This document shows positions 1-8,997 of a stretch of 64,000 nucleotides of DNA, piece after piece. A program made the position numbers and the translations under genes. Below the pieces are notes generated by a model. The model was not told the DNA's origin and searched no databases. It was given only the letters and a program-made list of their open reading frames with translations. The stretch is taken from contig JAIOPL010000032.1 in assembly GCA_021413925.1 (NCBI GenBank), positions 1 to 64,000 of the forward strand. The letters run 5' to 3'. The DNA is from Verrucomicrobiota bacterium. GTDB taxonomy: Bacteria; Verrucomicrobiota; Verrucomicrobiia; Chthoniobacterales; UBA6821. Position 1 is the first letter of the stretch. Each line of letters begins with the position of its first letter.

Positions 1-575
1 AATCCAAGTCATAAAAAGCTCCGCCAGGGGCTTCCGTAACCCAAAAAACTGGCGAATCGCCATCCTCTTCCATATGGGTAAATTACATCTCTCCCCTTAT
101 CATCCTCACCTCTCTTCCCAAGCCGTTTGACGAAGAGGCAATCTTATATGCCTAATAAAAATAACCAGTTGACGCTGTGGAATTTATAACCGGACGCTTG
201 TGAATTCCTCTGCAAAAAGAGCCCCTAAAACTAGGAAAATATAACAAACGATGCTGTATAGAACGCGATTCACTATATCATATTTTAGCGGCAAATGATA
301 TTGTCATGCAAGGCAAAGCTCTCCTGTATTGGGGCATTCGCCTTGAGTTACATACAGGCTAGATTGCTAGCCTGCTCGGCCTACAGTCTGCTTTAAGACT
401 CTCGAGCTTAATCGGTCTTACTCGCTACTGTCAGTTGGCAGCTAATGGAGTTCTTAAAAAACTCCTCCCACATTGCGAGCATCCGACGATTTCCTTTTTC
501 CTCCGCCTTTCCTATTCAACTTTTTTAACACTTCAACTCTTTAACCTTTCAACTCGCCGCGCTGCGGCGTGGCGC
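1..575. other. Gene-poor left edge
   Basis: I see no convincing gene here. A 7-bp perfect stem (CAGGCTA / TAGCCTG) lies near 355-375. A short minus-strand frame runs off the left edge from an ATG at 73, but it is too short to judge. Positions 463-496 repeat, with about three mismatches, the stretch at 596-629 that encodes the last zinc knuckle of the neighbouring gene. Positions 545-565 contain a GC-rich stem (CGCCGC / GCGGCG) just past that gene's stop, which could help end its transcript, but no T-run follows. Confidence 0.5.
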
Positions 576-1280
576 CTACTGGGGCTCGTAGAGTATCCGC
601 CCACATTGCGGGCAGCCGACGATTTCCTTCTCAGCCCTGACTTCGAGGACGGACTGGTTGGTAACCTGCATGTTGCAACCTGCACAGACGCCGTGCTCGA
701 CGGTGACAAGCGCGATGCCGTTCTTGCTCTTGAAGAGGCGGTTGTAGCGGTCCAGTAGATCCTCATCGATGCCCTCGGTGAAGTGTGGGCGCTCTGACTC
801 GAGCTCCTTCTTCCTGGCTTCTAGGTTCTCCTTGCGGGAGACTAGAGAGGCCATGTGGGTTTCGACCTTCTTCTTCTCGGCGACATGGGCTTCCTGAGCC
901 GCCTGCAGAGCGGGTTTCAGGTTTTCGGCATCCTGCATCAGGACCAGCTCGCGGTCCTCGATCTCCACGATGGACTTCTCAGCCATTTCGATCTCGTGGC
1001 GTAGGGCGGAGAATTCCTCGTTCTTGCGGGTCTCAAGCTGCTGGTTCTTGTAGCGCGCGATCTGATCCTGCTTTGCTTTCACGTCGACCTCGAGTTTTTT
1101 GCGATCGATCTCGATTTCCTTTTGGCGTCCACGTGCCGCTTCGAGGCGGTCGTCAGCGGCCTTAAGCTCCCGGTCCCGCGCCGCTTTTTCTCCGGGCAGC
1201 GCCGCAAGCTCGGTGAGGACCGCCCGGAGCTTCTGGTCGCGATCCTGCAGGATGAGAAGTTTTTCGACGGAGGGGAGCAT
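576..1280 (-). CDS. Coiled-coil protein with C4 zinc ribbon (DUF164/CdsZ-like)
   Basis: The 234-residue protein has a long charged helical region (about residues 10-180, rich in E, K, R and Q with heptad-like spacing), then a C-terminal C4 zinc ribbon with cysteines at 199, 202, 223 and 226 (CAGC ... CPQC). This order is typical of the DUF164 zinc-ribbon family found across bacteria, whose members have been described as nucleic-acid-associated or chaperone-like. The role here is not known. It is the first complete gene of the window, and a degenerate copy of its last zinc knuckle lies about 130 bp downstream of the gene. Family call is good; function is open. Confidence 0.85.
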   Translation of the reverse strand: MLPSVEKLLILQDRDQKLRAVLTELAALPGEKAARDRELKAADDRLEAARGRQKEIEIDRKKLEVDVKAKQDQIARYKNQQLETRKNEEFSALRHEIEMAEKSIVEIEDRELVLMQDAENLKPALQAAQEAHVAEKKKVETHMASLVSRKENLEARKKELESERPHFTEGIDEDLLDRYNRLFKSKNGIALVTVEHGVCAGCNMQVTNQSVLEVRAEKEIVGCPQCGRILYEPQ

Positions 1281-1325
1281 AAGGCTGTGTAGGGGGAAGG
1301 TGAGTTAAGACCTCTTTTAGGACCT

Positions 1326-1889
1326 CTATTTCCAGAGGTAGGACTGGGTGAGGGCGACGATCTTGTTGTCGACAATCAGGATGCAGCGCCAGTTGGTGAC
1401 TTGGCCGTTCTCAAGGTAATCGTCGCCGATGATAGAGAACCGAGTGGCAATAGAGCCCTTCACGTTGGTGTAGCTCTTTTCACGAGCCATCACGAAGTTG
1501 CCTAGGTTGGCCTGGCGGTACTCGAGGCGGATAGTTACGTCGGCCGGCGAGCCGTGGTTCCACCAGAATATGTTGAAGTAATTCCCCTTGAGCTCATCCT
1601 TGTCAAGTGAGGTGGTGGCTGGCCACATATAGTAGCGCCTCTCAAAGCTGATGGCTTCATTCGGAGGTCCGCTATTAATGAAGGTCTTGGGATCGTTCAG
1701 GAACTGGGTTTTCTTCCTAAAAACGAAGTGCGGGTCGATAGCAAGCGGGAGGATATTCGCTTTCTCAAGCTTCACCTGAGGTGGTTCAGGGGCGGCGCAT
1801 CCGCTGATCAGGAACATGGAGGCCCCGACAAAAAAGGCCAGGGCGGCAAGCCGGCACCGGCAAAAGAGAGCTGCTATCTGGTGGCTCAT
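1326..1889 (-). CDS. Hypothetical lipoprotein
   Basis: The 187-residue protein starts with a basic stretch, a hydrophobic segment (about residues 13-29) and a lipobox (LISGC, Cys about 31), so it is probably a lipid-anchored envelope protein. The mature part is rich in aromatic residues and short polar stretches and looks like a small beta-rich domain of the kind found in YcfL-like lipoproteins, but I do not recognise the family with certainty. It lies 45 bp upstream of the zinc-ribbon gene on the same strand, so the two may be cotranscribed. It diverges from gmhA. Confidence 0.75.
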   Translation of the reverse strand: MSHQIAALFCRCRLAALAFFVGASMFLISGCAAPEPPQVKLEKANILPLAIDPHFVFRKKTQFLNDPKTFINSGPPNEAISFERRYYMWPATTSLDKDELKGNYFNIFWWNHGSPADVTIRLEYRQANLGNFVMAREKSYTNVKGSIATRFSIIGDDYLENGQVTNWRCILIVDNKIVALTQSYLWK

Positions 1890-2013
1890 GAGCTAGCGAT
1901 CAAAGCGGTTGGCCTGCATGGTGTCAATGCGCCTTGGGCTCGTCGAATTATGCCAGCCCAATTCATCCATGCCACTCTTGACGCTCTTCGCCCTCCTCTC
2001 CAATGTCCCCTTG

Positions 2014-2577
2014 ATGAGCCAGTTCCAAGATTCCCTCCAATCCCTTCAAGAAGTTCTCCAGGCACTGCCCCCCTTGCAGGCAGATCTGGAAAAGGCTGCC
2101 TCTATGGCTGGCGATGCCCTGCTGGCCGGGAATAAGCTGATGTTCTGCGGCAATGGTGGGAGCGCCAGCGACAGCGCTCATCTCTCGACTGAGTTCACCT
2201 GCCGCTTCAAGGAGGATCGCCGGCCCTATCCAGCCATGGCCCTCACGGTCGACGCCGGTCTGATGACAGCGATCGGTAACGACTATGACTTCACCGAGGT
2301 CTTCGCGCGTCAGGTAGCGGCCTTTGGCAAGCCGGGCGACGTCCTCATCGTTCTCACCACGAGCGGCAAGTCCCGGAATATCCTTACGGCTCTTGAGGAG
2401 GCCCGCAGGCAAGGGGTGCATACGATCGCGTTCCTTGGCAAAGGGGGTGGCTTCACCAAGGGTGCTGCTGATGTCGAGTTGATCGTTCCTGGGATCGAGA
2501 CCGCGCGGATCCAGGAGGCGCAGAAGTTTCTGCTCCATGTCCTCTGCGAGATTGTCGAAGAGAGGCTCCCTCGATAG
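2014..2577 (+). CDS. gmhA: Phosphoheptose isomerase (SIS domain)
   Basis: GmhA converts sedoheptulose 7-phosphate to D-glycero-D-manno-heptose 7-phosphate, the first step of ADP-heptose synthesis for the LPS inner core. The 187-residue product is one SIS domain with the family signature GNGGSASDSAH near the N-terminus, the CRFKEDR segment, and the LTTSGKS loop that contacts the sugar phosphate. The frame is open upstream to 1909, but the ATG at 2014 (MSQFQDSL) fits the usual family length of about 190 residues, and the upstream part does not look like GmhA. A heptosyltransferase domain is encoded at 23543-25471, which fits a heptose-containing LPS core. Confidence 0.9.
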   Translation: MSQFQDSLQSLQEVLQALPPLQADLEKAASMAGDALLAGNKLMFCGNGGSASDSAHLSTEFTCRFKEDRRPYPAMALTVDAGLMTAIGNDYDFTEVFARQVAAFGKPGDVLIVLTTSGKSRNILTALEEARRQGVHTIAFLGKGGGFTKGAADVELIVPGIETARIQEAQKFLLHVLCEIVEERLPR

Positions 2578-2664
2578 TCATCAGTAATGAGCCCTGATGA
2601 ACGTTAAGGGTTGAACACAAGTGAACACTAAGGGCTGCGACACTTGAACGGACCTCAGTTTTCC

Positions 2665-3792
2665 ATGGTCGCCTGGATCGCCGTCGGGATGCTCGGTCTG
2701 ATTAACGGATCCTTTCTGAATGCGGTCATCCACCGCCTTCCCCGCGGCATCTCACTGCTGCATCCCAAGCGATCTTTCTGTCCTGGTTGTGGTAAAACGA
2801 TCCCGTGGCATGAGAATTTGCCGGTGGCCAGTTGGGTGCTTTTGCGGGGTTGCTGCTCGGGTTGCGCCATGCCGATCGCGATCCGCTATCCCCTTGTCGA
2901 GCTTCTGACTGCCGGCCTTTATCTGCTGGCCTGGGAACGCTTCGGCCTGCCTCTGGCTCCAGTCTTCTGGCTCTTCCTTTCGCTGCTTGTGGCGGCGACC
3001 TTTATTGATTTCGACCATCTGATCATCCCGGATGAGATCACTAAGGGAGGCATCGTTGCGGGTCTGGTCTGCTCACTGCTGATTCCTGGAATGATGGGGG
3101 TTCTTGTCTGGTGGCAGGGACTGCTGCTCTCGCTTGTTGGAGCCGCACTCGGTTTCTTCCTGCTCTGGGGTGTTGTGGAGGTGGGAAAGCTGGCCTTTGG
3201 GCGCCGCAAGATCCGGACAAATGAACCGACGACGCTCGAGATCACGGGAACCGATGCCGAGCCTCTGCTGATTTTCGGTCAGGAGAGTATCCCTCTGGCC
3301 GACCTGTTTTACCGCGAGAAGGACCGGGTAGAGGCCTCCTGTGCATGGCTTGAGATCGATGGGGAACGACTCCAAGGTATCGAGGCAGAGTCACTGATCC
3401 TGGATCCGAGTGGCGTAACATATGGCTCACGCTTCTGGGCCTACGAAGGAATCTCCGAGCTTATGCCGCTTCGTACTGAGGTCACCTCGATCATGTTACC
3501 CCGCGAGGCGATGGGCTTCGGCGACGTGAAGTTCCTGGCCTGCATCGGAGCCTTCCTAGGATGGAAAGGAGTGCTCTTCTCCCTCTTTGCCGGATCGATT
3601 GTTGGGGCCCTAATCGGTGTTGCAATGATGGCCGCCACCCGGGGTCGCTCTGGAGGAAGGATACCCTTCGGTCCCTATCTGGCTCTAGGAGCCCTACTCT
3701 GGGTTTTTGTAGGACCCGAGTTAATTGATCTCTACGCAAACTGGGTCACGGGGGGCGGTTTTTTTCTCCTGCTACGCCATCCCTCGCTGTAA
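2665..3792 (+). CDS. pilD: Prepilin peptidase (A24, PilD type) with internal insertion
   Basis: This membrane aspartyl protease cleaves, and in many species N-methylates, type IV pilin or pseudopilin precursors. The N-terminal domain has the GSFLN motif followed by two CxxC pairs (CPGC, CSGC). The peptidase part has both catalytic aspartates, in FIDFDHLIIPD and GFGDVK. At about 375 residues it is roughly 100 longer than usual: a soluble acidic insertion sits between the two catalytic motifs, about residues 175-275. A TTG at 2644 is an alternative start; the ATG at 2665 places the first membrane helix directly at the N-terminus. No pilin genes are in view. Confidence 0.88.
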   Translation: MVAWIAVGMLGLINGSFLNAVIHRLPRGISLLHPKRSFCPGCGKTIPWHENLPVASWVLLRGCCSGCAMPIAIRYPLVELLTAGLYLLAWERFGLPLAPVFWLFLSLLVAATFIDFDHLIIPDEITKGGIVAGLVCSLLIPGMMGVLVWWQGLLLSLVGAALGFFLLWGVVEVGKLAFGRRKIRTNEPTTLEITGTDAEPLLIFGQESIPLADLFYREKDRVEASCAWLEIDGERLQGIEAESLILDPSGVTYGSRFWAYEGISELMPLRTEVTSIMLPREAMGFGDVKFLACIGAFLGWKGVLFSLFAGSIVGALIGVAMMAATRGRSGGRIPFGPYLALGALLWVFVGPELIDLYANWVTGGGFFLLLRHPSL

Positions 3793-3804
3793 TCTCAAAG
3801 CTTC

Positions 3805-5667
3805 ATGTCGCAATACCAGCAGTCGCACCAGAATCACGAGGGGAAGCCCGCACTATTTCTTTTCAAGTATCTCCCCAAGAGCTGGGGGCCGTTCCGCGAG
3901 CTGGTGGGCTATCTCGCTCCCTACAAGCAGCGCATCGCGCTTGGGTTGCTGGCCGGGATTGGATTTGCGGCGGTCAACAGCTCCATGCTTCTGCTGATAC
4001 GATGGATCGGCGACACGGCTTTCCAGGGGAAATTCAGCCAGGCGGACATGATGAAGGGGGCGACCCTGGGCCAGGGGCCGAAAATCGATGCATTCCTATG
4101 GATGGCCCTGCTGATCCCCGGTGTGATGATCCTGCGCAGCCTGCTCTCCTATGCGAATGTCTATTGCCTCACTTGGGTCAGTTTGCGAGCCCTGCGCGAC
4201 ATGCGCCGCCGGGTTTTCGGCCATCTCATGGGTCAGTCCCTTGATTTCTTCAACAAGTCGCAGTCCGGTCGCCTGCTCTCCCGCGTTCTGAACGACACGA
4301 TGGTCGCCCAACAGTCGATGGTGACGATCGTTGGCGATCTGGTGAAACAGCCACTGACCGCCATCGGGGCCATTATCGTTCTACTGCACATCGACTGGAA
4401 GTTTACCCTTTTCTCACTCGTTCTTTTCCCTATTTGCCTGGTGCCGGTCATCGTCTACGGGCGTCGCGTCCGCAAGGCCTCCCGCGCCATGCAGAATGAG
4501 GCGGGTGTCATGGCCGTGATCCTGCAGGAGTCCTTCGCCGGTGTCCGCATCATCAAGTCCTTTGCCCGAGAGGCCTTCCAGCTGCGTCTTTTTGACAAGT
4601 CGAGCGAGGAGCAGTTTCGCTCCAGCATGAAGGCCAGTAAGAGCGGCGCCATCGTCCAGCCAATGATCGAGACCGTCTCCGCCTTCGGAGTCTCGCTGGC
4701 CCTTTTCTATGTCTATTTTGCGCACCTGAGCATCGGGAGTTTCCTTGCCCTGCTCGGCGGCATGTTCCTGCTCTACGATCCGATCAAGAACATCAGCAAG
4801 ATCCACGTGACCATCCAGAACTGCCTCGGCGCGGCCACGAGCATCATCGAGCTGCTGGCCACCAAGCCGACGATCCACGACTTGCCGGGGGCCCGGCCGC
4901 TTGGAGCCGTACGCGGTCATTTGGCCTTCGAGGGAGTGAATTTCTCATACGGCATTCCGAGTGCCGCCGGTGGTATGGCGGAGAATGCCGTAACCGGTCT
5001 GAATCTGGTGATTGAACCGGGCCAGAAGGTCGCCCTAGTCGGAGCCAGTGGCGCGGGGAAAAGCACGATCCTCTCACTGCTGCTCCGCTTCTATGATCCT
5101 CAGCAGGGCCGCGTCCTGATCGACGGGAATGATCTGCGCGAGCTGACTCTCGATTCGTTGCGCGAGCAGATCGGCATCGTGACCCAAGAGAGTTTCCTCT
5201 TCCACGATTCAATCTATGAGAATATCCGCTTCGGCAGGCTCGATGCCACGAAGGAAGAGATCGAGGAGGCTGCCCGGCTTGCGTATGCCCACGACTTCAT
5301 CATGGCCCAGCCTCAAGGCTACGAGACGGTGGTCGGAGACAAGGGATGTCTTCTCTCCGGCGGCCAGCAGCAGCGACTGGCGATCGCCCGGGCTTTGCTG
5401 AAGGCAGCTCCTGTCCTCCTGCTCGATGAGGCGACCTCGGCGCTCGACTCCGAATCGGAGAAGATGATCCAGTCCGCCCTCGAGAGTCTCTCGGAAGGTC
5501 GCACGGTGATCGCGATTGCCCACCGACTCTCGACAGTACTCGGCAGCGACATGATCGTCGTCATGGATCAGGGGCAGATCGTGGCCTCCGGCACCCACGC
5601 CGAGTTATTGAACTCCTCCGAGCTTTATTCCAATCTCTATCGTCTCCAGTTCACCCACGCCGCCTGA
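3805..5667 (+). CDS. ABC exporter, MsbA/lipid-export type (TMD-NBD fusion)
   Basis: A 620-residue half-transporter with an N-terminal six-helix exporter domain (about residues 30-330) and a C-terminal ATPase. The Walker A motif GASGAGKS is near residue 413, the signature LSGGQQQR near 516, and Walker [12 protein letters not shown] near 538, followed by the H-loop AHRLS. The coupling-helix text (NDTMVAQQ) and overall plan match MsbA-like exporters. As a homodimer it would use ATP to move a lipid or other amphipathic molecule out of the inner membrane. It begins 12 bp after the prepilin peptidase gene and purH follows 28 bp later, so the three may be cotranscribed. Substrate is unproven, so no symbol is given. 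Confidence 0.88.
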   Translation: MSQYQQSHQNHEGKPALFLFKYLPKSWGPFRELVGYLAPYKQRIALGLLAGIGFAAVNSSMLLLIRWIGDTAFQGKFSQADMMKGATLGQGPKIDAFLWMALLIPGVMILRSLLSYANVYCLTWVSLRALRDMRRRVFGHLMGQSLDFFNKSQSGRLLSRVLNDTMVAQQSMVTIVGDLVKQPLTAIGAIIVLLHIDWKFTLFSLVLFPICLVPVIVYGRRVRKASRAMQNEAGVMAVILQESFAGVRIIKSFAREAFQLRLFDKSSEEQFRSSMKASKSGAIVQPMIETVSAFGVSLALFYVYFAHLSIGSFLALLGGMFLLYDPIKNISKIHVTIQNCLGAATSIIELLATKPTIHDLPGARPLGAVRGHLAFEGVNFSYGIPSAAGGMAENAVTGLNLVIEPGQKVALVGASGAGKSTILSLLLRFYDPQQGRVLIDGNDLRELTLDSLREQIGIVTQESFLFHDSIYENIRFGRLDATKEEIEEAARLAYAHDFIMAQPQGYETVVGDKGCLLSGGQQQRLAIARALLKAAPVLLLDEATSALDSESEKMIQSALESLSEGRTVIAIAHRLSTVLGSDMIVVMDQGQIVASGTHAELLNSSELYSNLYRLQFTHAA

Positions 5668-5695
5668 CGAATTACAGCACTCTAATTTCTTAAGC

Positions 5696-7228
5696 ATGAA
5701 AATCCAACGCGCCCTCCTCTCCGTCTCCGACAAGACGGGACTCATTGACTTCGCCCGCGGCCTGCATGAGCAGAATGTCGAACTCCTCTCCACCGGAGGC
5801 ACTGCCAAGGCGATCGCCGCCGCCGGCATTCCAGTCCGGGAGATCTCCGACTACACCGGCTTCCCCGAGATGATGGATGGCCGCGTGAAGACACTCATCC
5901 CGAAGGTCCACGGAGGACTCCTCTTCCTTCGCGATGATCCGAAGCACCAGGCCCAGGCGGCCGAGCACGACATCCTGCCGATCGACCTGGTCTGCGTGAA
6001 TCTCTACCCCTTTGAGGAGACCGTGGCCAAGAAGGGCGTGACCCTGGAAGAAGCCATCGAGCAGATCGATATCGGCGGTCCCTCCATGATCCGCAGCGGG
6101 TCTAAGAACCACCGCTCCGTCACTGTCGTTGTGGATCCCGATGACTATCCCCGTGTTCTTGAGGCGATGAAGGCCGGCAATGGCGAGACCACGCCCGAGC
6201 TGCGCGCCCGCCTTGCGGTTAAGGCCTTCGCCACCACCGGCGCCTACGATCGCGCCATCAGCTCTTATCTCGATAACGAGAGTGCTCCTGGAGAGACTCT
6301 TTCCCTCGAGTTTCCTCTGGCCGGACGCCTTCGCTACGGCGAGAACCCTCACCAGGAAGCCGAACTCTACGGCAGCTTCTTCGACTATTTCGAGAAGCTC
6401 CACGGCAAGGAACTCTCCTTCAATAACATCCTCGATATCACGGCGGCCACCCGACTGATCAGCGAGTTCGAGAAGCCGACCGTCGCCATCCTGAAGCACA
6501 CCAATCCCTGCGGTGTCGGCAGTGATGAGAATCTCGCCGAGGCATGGGAGAAAGCTTTTGCGACCGATCGGTCCGCACCCTTCGGAGGCATCATCATCGT
6601 GAACCGCCCGGTTGACGAGGCGCTCGCCCGCGCCATTTCCGAGATCTTCAGCGAGGTGATTATCGCTCCTGAGTTTTCCGTCGATGCCCGCGCCTTGCTG
6701 CAGAAAAAGAAGAATCTCCGACTCATGCGTCTGCTCCAGGAAATTCCCGCCACAGATCGCGATATCCGTTCCGTGATCGGCGGCATGCTTGTCCAGGATG
6801 CCGATGTCTCCCCGAAAGAGGGCCCCGGAAGCATCGAGCATCATGTCGTCTCCAGCCGTCCTCCAACCAAGGATGAAATCGAGGCGATGGAATTCGGCTG
6901 GAAGGTCGTCAAGCATGTGAAGAGCAACGCCATTGTCTATGCAGGCAAGGACCGCACCCTCGGTATCGGTGCCGGTCAGATGTCGCGTGTCGATTCCTCG
7001 CGTATAGCCGTCTGGAAGGCCGGCGAGGCCGGTCTCTCCCTGAAGGGAAGTGTTGTCTGCTCCGATGCCTTCTTCCCATTCCCTGATGGTCTTATTGCCG
7101 CCGCTGAAGCGGGAGCAACCGCTGCCATTCAGCCGGGCGGTTCCGTCCGTGATCCCGAGGTGATCGCCGCTGCCAACGAGCGTGGCGTCGCCATGGTCTT
7201 CACCGGCACCCGCCACTTCCGTCACTAA
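5696..7228 (+). CDS. purH: Bifunctional AICAR transformylase / IMP cyclohydrolase
   Basis: PurH carries out the last two steps of IMP synthesis: formylation of AICAR with 10-formyl-THF and ring closure. The 510-residue length is normal. The N-terminal MGS-like cyclohydrolase domain (about 1-195) opens with the typical [10 protein letters not shown] and contains LSTGGTAK and the GRVKTLHP-like loop (here [13 protein letters not shown]). The transformylase domain (about 200-510) has [18 protein letters not shown], and a C-terminal [10 protein letters not shown]. The gene ends 19 bp before the GTG of pdxJ. Confidence 0.97.
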   Translation: MKIQRALLSVSDKTGLIDFARGLHEQNVELLSTGGTAKAIAAAGIPVREISDYTGFPEMMDGRVKTLIPKVHGGLLFLRDDPKHQAQAAEHDILPIDLVCVNLYPFEETVAKKGVTLEEAIEQIDIGGPSMIRSGSKNHRSVTVVVDPDDYPRVLEAMKAGNGETTPELRARLAVKAFATTGAYDRAISSYLDNESAPGETLSLEFPLAGRLRYGENPHQEAELYGSFFDYFEKLHGKELSFNNILDITAATRLISEFEKPTVAILKHTNPCGVGSDENLAEAWEKAFATDRSAPFGGIIIVNRPVDEALARAISEIFSEVIIAPEFSVDARALLQKKKNLRLMRLLQEIPATDRDIRSVIGGMLVQDADVSPKEGPGSIEHHVVSSRPPTKDEIEAMEFGWKVVKHVKSNAIVYAGKDRTLGIGAGQMSRVDSSRIAVWKAGEAGLSLKGSVVCSDAFFPFPDGLIAAAEAGATAAIQPGGSVRDPEVIAAANERGVAMVFTGTRHFRH

Positions 7229-7247
7229 TCCGCATTTTTTAATAACC

Positions 7248-7985
7248 GTGGGAGCTCTGCTCGGCGTTAATATCGACCATGTCGCCACCGTGCGACAGGC
7301 TCGCTATGCTAAAAACGCTAGCTCTATCAACGTCGAACCTGATCCTGTCGAAGCGGCTCTGGCCGCCGAGCGGGGAGGGGCTGTAGGAATCACCGCGCAT
7401 CTCCGTCAGGACCGTCGCCATGTCGTCGACCACGATATTTTTCGACTCAAGGAAGCGATCGGTACGAAGCTCAACCTCGAGATGGGGAACTCCCCCGAGA
7501 TCGTGGCGATTGCCCTGAAGGTTCTTCCTGCCGATGTCTGCCTTGTCCCAGAGAGTCGTGAAGAAGTGACCACCGAGGGCGGGCTGGACTGTGTCAAACA
7601 TAGGGCATCCCTTGAGCCGACCCTCAAGTCCATGCGCGATGCAGGCATCCGTGTCAGTCTCTTCATTGATCCCGAGCCAGACCAGATCGCTGCTGCCTCC
7701 TCCCTGGGCGCTCCCGTCGTGGAACTCCATACCGGAGCATATGCCGAGGCCGCAGGAGCTGCACGAGAGGCTGAGCTAGCTCGCCTGATCGAGGCCGCTC
7801 GTCAAGCCGCTGATACCGGAATCCAGGTGAACGCCGGCCATGGTCTGAACTACACCAATGTCCAGCCGATCCTAACCCTCCCCAAGCTTGTGGAACTGAA
7901 TATCGGCCACTCGATCGTTTCGCGCGCACTTTTTGTGGGATTGGAACAGGCGACGCGCGAAATGGTTGAGTGCTTGCGCTTTTAG
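7248..7985 (+). CDS. pdxJ: Pyridoxine 5'-phosphate synthase
   Basis: PdxJ condenses 1-deoxyxylulose 5-phosphate with 3-amino-2-oxopropyl phosphate to form pyridoxine phosphate, the last step of the DXP-dependent vitamin B6 route. The GTG at 7248 is the natural start because LGVNIDHVATVRQAR is the conserved N-terminus; an ATG at 7182 would add residues read from inside purH. Family landmarks are GITAHLRQDRRH, NLEMGNSPE, and NAGHGLNYTN near the C-terminus, all expected for this TIM-barrel enzyme of about 245 residues. The stop codon lies inside the outer arm of a stem-loop element at 7980-8061. Confidence 0.95.
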   Translation: MGALLGVNIDHVATVRQARYAKNASSINVEPDPVEAALAAERGGAVGITAHLRQDRRHVVDHDIFRLKEAIGTKLNLEMGNSPEIVAIALKVLPADVCLVPESREEVTTEGGLDCVKHRASLEPTLKSMRDAGIRVSLFIDPEPDQIAAASSLGAPVVELHTGAYAEAAGAAREAELARLIEAARQAADTGIQVNAGHGLNYTNVQPILTLPKLVELNIGHSIVSRALFVGLEQATREMVECLRF

Positions 7986-8061
7986 CGCAGAGCTTTGTTG
8001 TTGCTTGCTCGCCGTATTCATAGATACGGCTTCGCTCTCACGCCTTGCTCTGCATCTAAAA
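7980..8061. repeat. Stem-loop element, copy 1
   Basis: A nested stem-loop that begins at the pdxJ stop codon. Outer arms: TTTTAG (7980-7985) with CTAAAA (8056-8061), and GCAGAGC (7987-7993) with GCTCTGC (8047-8053). Inner hairpin: GCCGTAT (8011-8017) with ATACGGC (8024-8030). The unpaired flanks (about 7996-8010 and 8031-8055) are nearly identical to those of the copy at 42448-42550, while the arms differ but still pair. See findings. Confidence 0.7.
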
Positions 8062-8217
8062 TCCTTACGCCTCTACGCGAGATTCTGCTGAGCTCGCAAC
8101 GCCGAGTGCCGGGAAGCACGCAGCAGTCTTTACGGAGATTTTTTGAACGAGCTAACGCGGTCTTGATCGGGTGAATGTGCTTGAGTGGCGTGTGCCGATA
8201 AGGCATCCTGAACAAAG

Positions 8218-8505
8218 ATGCGTTTTGAATGGGATCCTCACAAAAATGAACTTCTCAAATCCACCCGTGATATTTCTTTCGAGGCCATTGTGGTCCATCT
8301 GGGACTTGGGGATCTCTGGAGAATTGCGGATCACCCCGATCAGGCACGCTACCCTGGGCAGAAGCTCTTCTTCGTTCTCATTGAGGACTATATCCACATC
8401 ATTCCCTATGAGCAGCGAGGGGAAGTCATTTGGCTGATCACCATCATTCCCAGCCGTAAGGCTACCCGGGACTATCTAGAGGAAAAAAACAATGAAACTG
8501 ACTAA
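8218..8505 (+). CDS. brnT: BrnT/DUF497-like toxin
   Basis: The 95-residue protein opens with FEWDPHKNE and ISFEAIV, and ends with TIIPSRKATRDY. These are the start and finish of the BrnT/DUF497 fold, a RelE-like ribonuclease toxin. It overlaps the next gene by 14 bp, the usual toxin-first order of this family. The product would be expected to cut RNA when released from its antitoxin. Assignment to BrnT proper rather than a sister DUF497 family is likely but not certain. Confidence 0.75.
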   Translation: MRFEWDPHKNELLKSTRDISFEAIVVHLGLGDLWRIADHPDQARYPGQKLFFVLIEDYIHIIPYEQRGEVIWLITIIPSRKATRDYLEEKNNETD

Positions 8506-8761
8506 GGAAGAACAAGAAGTTGAATCACTGTACGAAGCTGGGAAAGTTGTGCTGCAAAAGCCCGGGAGGGTGATGCTGAACAAGTTGGCCTCCGCCGCGG
8601 ATAATACCTTCCGAAAGGATCGTCGGATCAATATCCGGCTCTCCGAACACGACATGGTTGGGATCCAGCGTGTGGCAGCCTCCAAGGGGGTTCCCTACCA
8701 GACCCTCATCTCGGGCCTGATCCACCAGTTCGTCGAGGGGGATCTGGTTCAGAAGATCTGA
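8492..8761 (+). CDS. Antitoxin partner of the BrnT-like toxin
   Basis: The 89-residue protein has a short helical N-terminal part and a ribbon-helix-helix-like C-terminal half (about residues 45-85, with INIRLSEHD, VAASKGVPYQTL and ISGLIHQF), as in CopG/BrnA-type antitoxins that bind DNA and autoregulate the operon. It overlaps the toxin gene by 14 bp, so the pair is almost certainly co-translated. The middle segment (residues 25-45) may be the toxin-binding part by analogy with relatives; this is inferred. Confidence 0.75.
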   Translation: MKLTKEEQEVESLYEAGKVVLQKPGRVMLNKLASAADNTFRKDRRINIRLSEHDMVGIQRVAASKGVPYQTLISGLIHQFVEGDLVQKI

Positions 8762-8814
8762 GCCTTTTTCTGTCTGCCGCACTTTTCTCAGCCAAGGCTC
8801 GCGATCTTGGCGGA

Positions 8815-8890
8815 GAGCGGCGTTGGTTTGCGGTCGCCGTATGACTACTACGGCCTGAACGGCACTTTGCTCCCGCAAAGCCGTGCCGCC
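8815..8890. repeat. Stem-loop element, divergent copy 3
   Basis: The gap between the antitoxin gene and the phosphoesterase gene (8762-8997) holds no gene that I can support. It contains a nested stem-loop: TTTGCGG (8827-8833) with CCGCAAA (8873-8879) outside, and GCCGTA (8836-8841) with TACGGC (8849-8854) inside. The layout and part of the flanks resemble the elements at 7980 and 42448, but the match is much weaker. Confidence 0.4.
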
Positions 8891-8997
8891 CTTTTGGGTT
8901 TGCCTAAGGGCAACTCCTCCGCTCCTATTCCTAGAGGCTTGGTTCCCTTGACCGCGTTGCTTTCCATCCAAGTATGCGATCCAAAGAGTTTATTATT

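Noticed and set aside
1-73. Minus-strand frame running off the left edge from an ATG at 73 (starts MEEDGDSPVF)
   Set aside because: Only 24 codons are visible, another frame from 63 looks equally protein-like, and there is no ribosome-binding site.
238-420. Possible tmRNA-like or other RNA gene
   Set aside because: ACAAACGATGCTGTA and a 7-bp stem caught the eye, but there is no tRNA-like acceptor and no tag ending in LAA or similar.
5690-7288. Long antisense open frame opposite purH
   Set aside because: It is a shadow of the strong codon bias of purH; its product is compositionally odd and matches nothing.
8149-8155. AGCTAAC box near the BrnT-like locus as an attC site
   Set aside because: No GTTRRRY partner in the right place and no paired arms, so the TA pair cannot be called an integron cassette.
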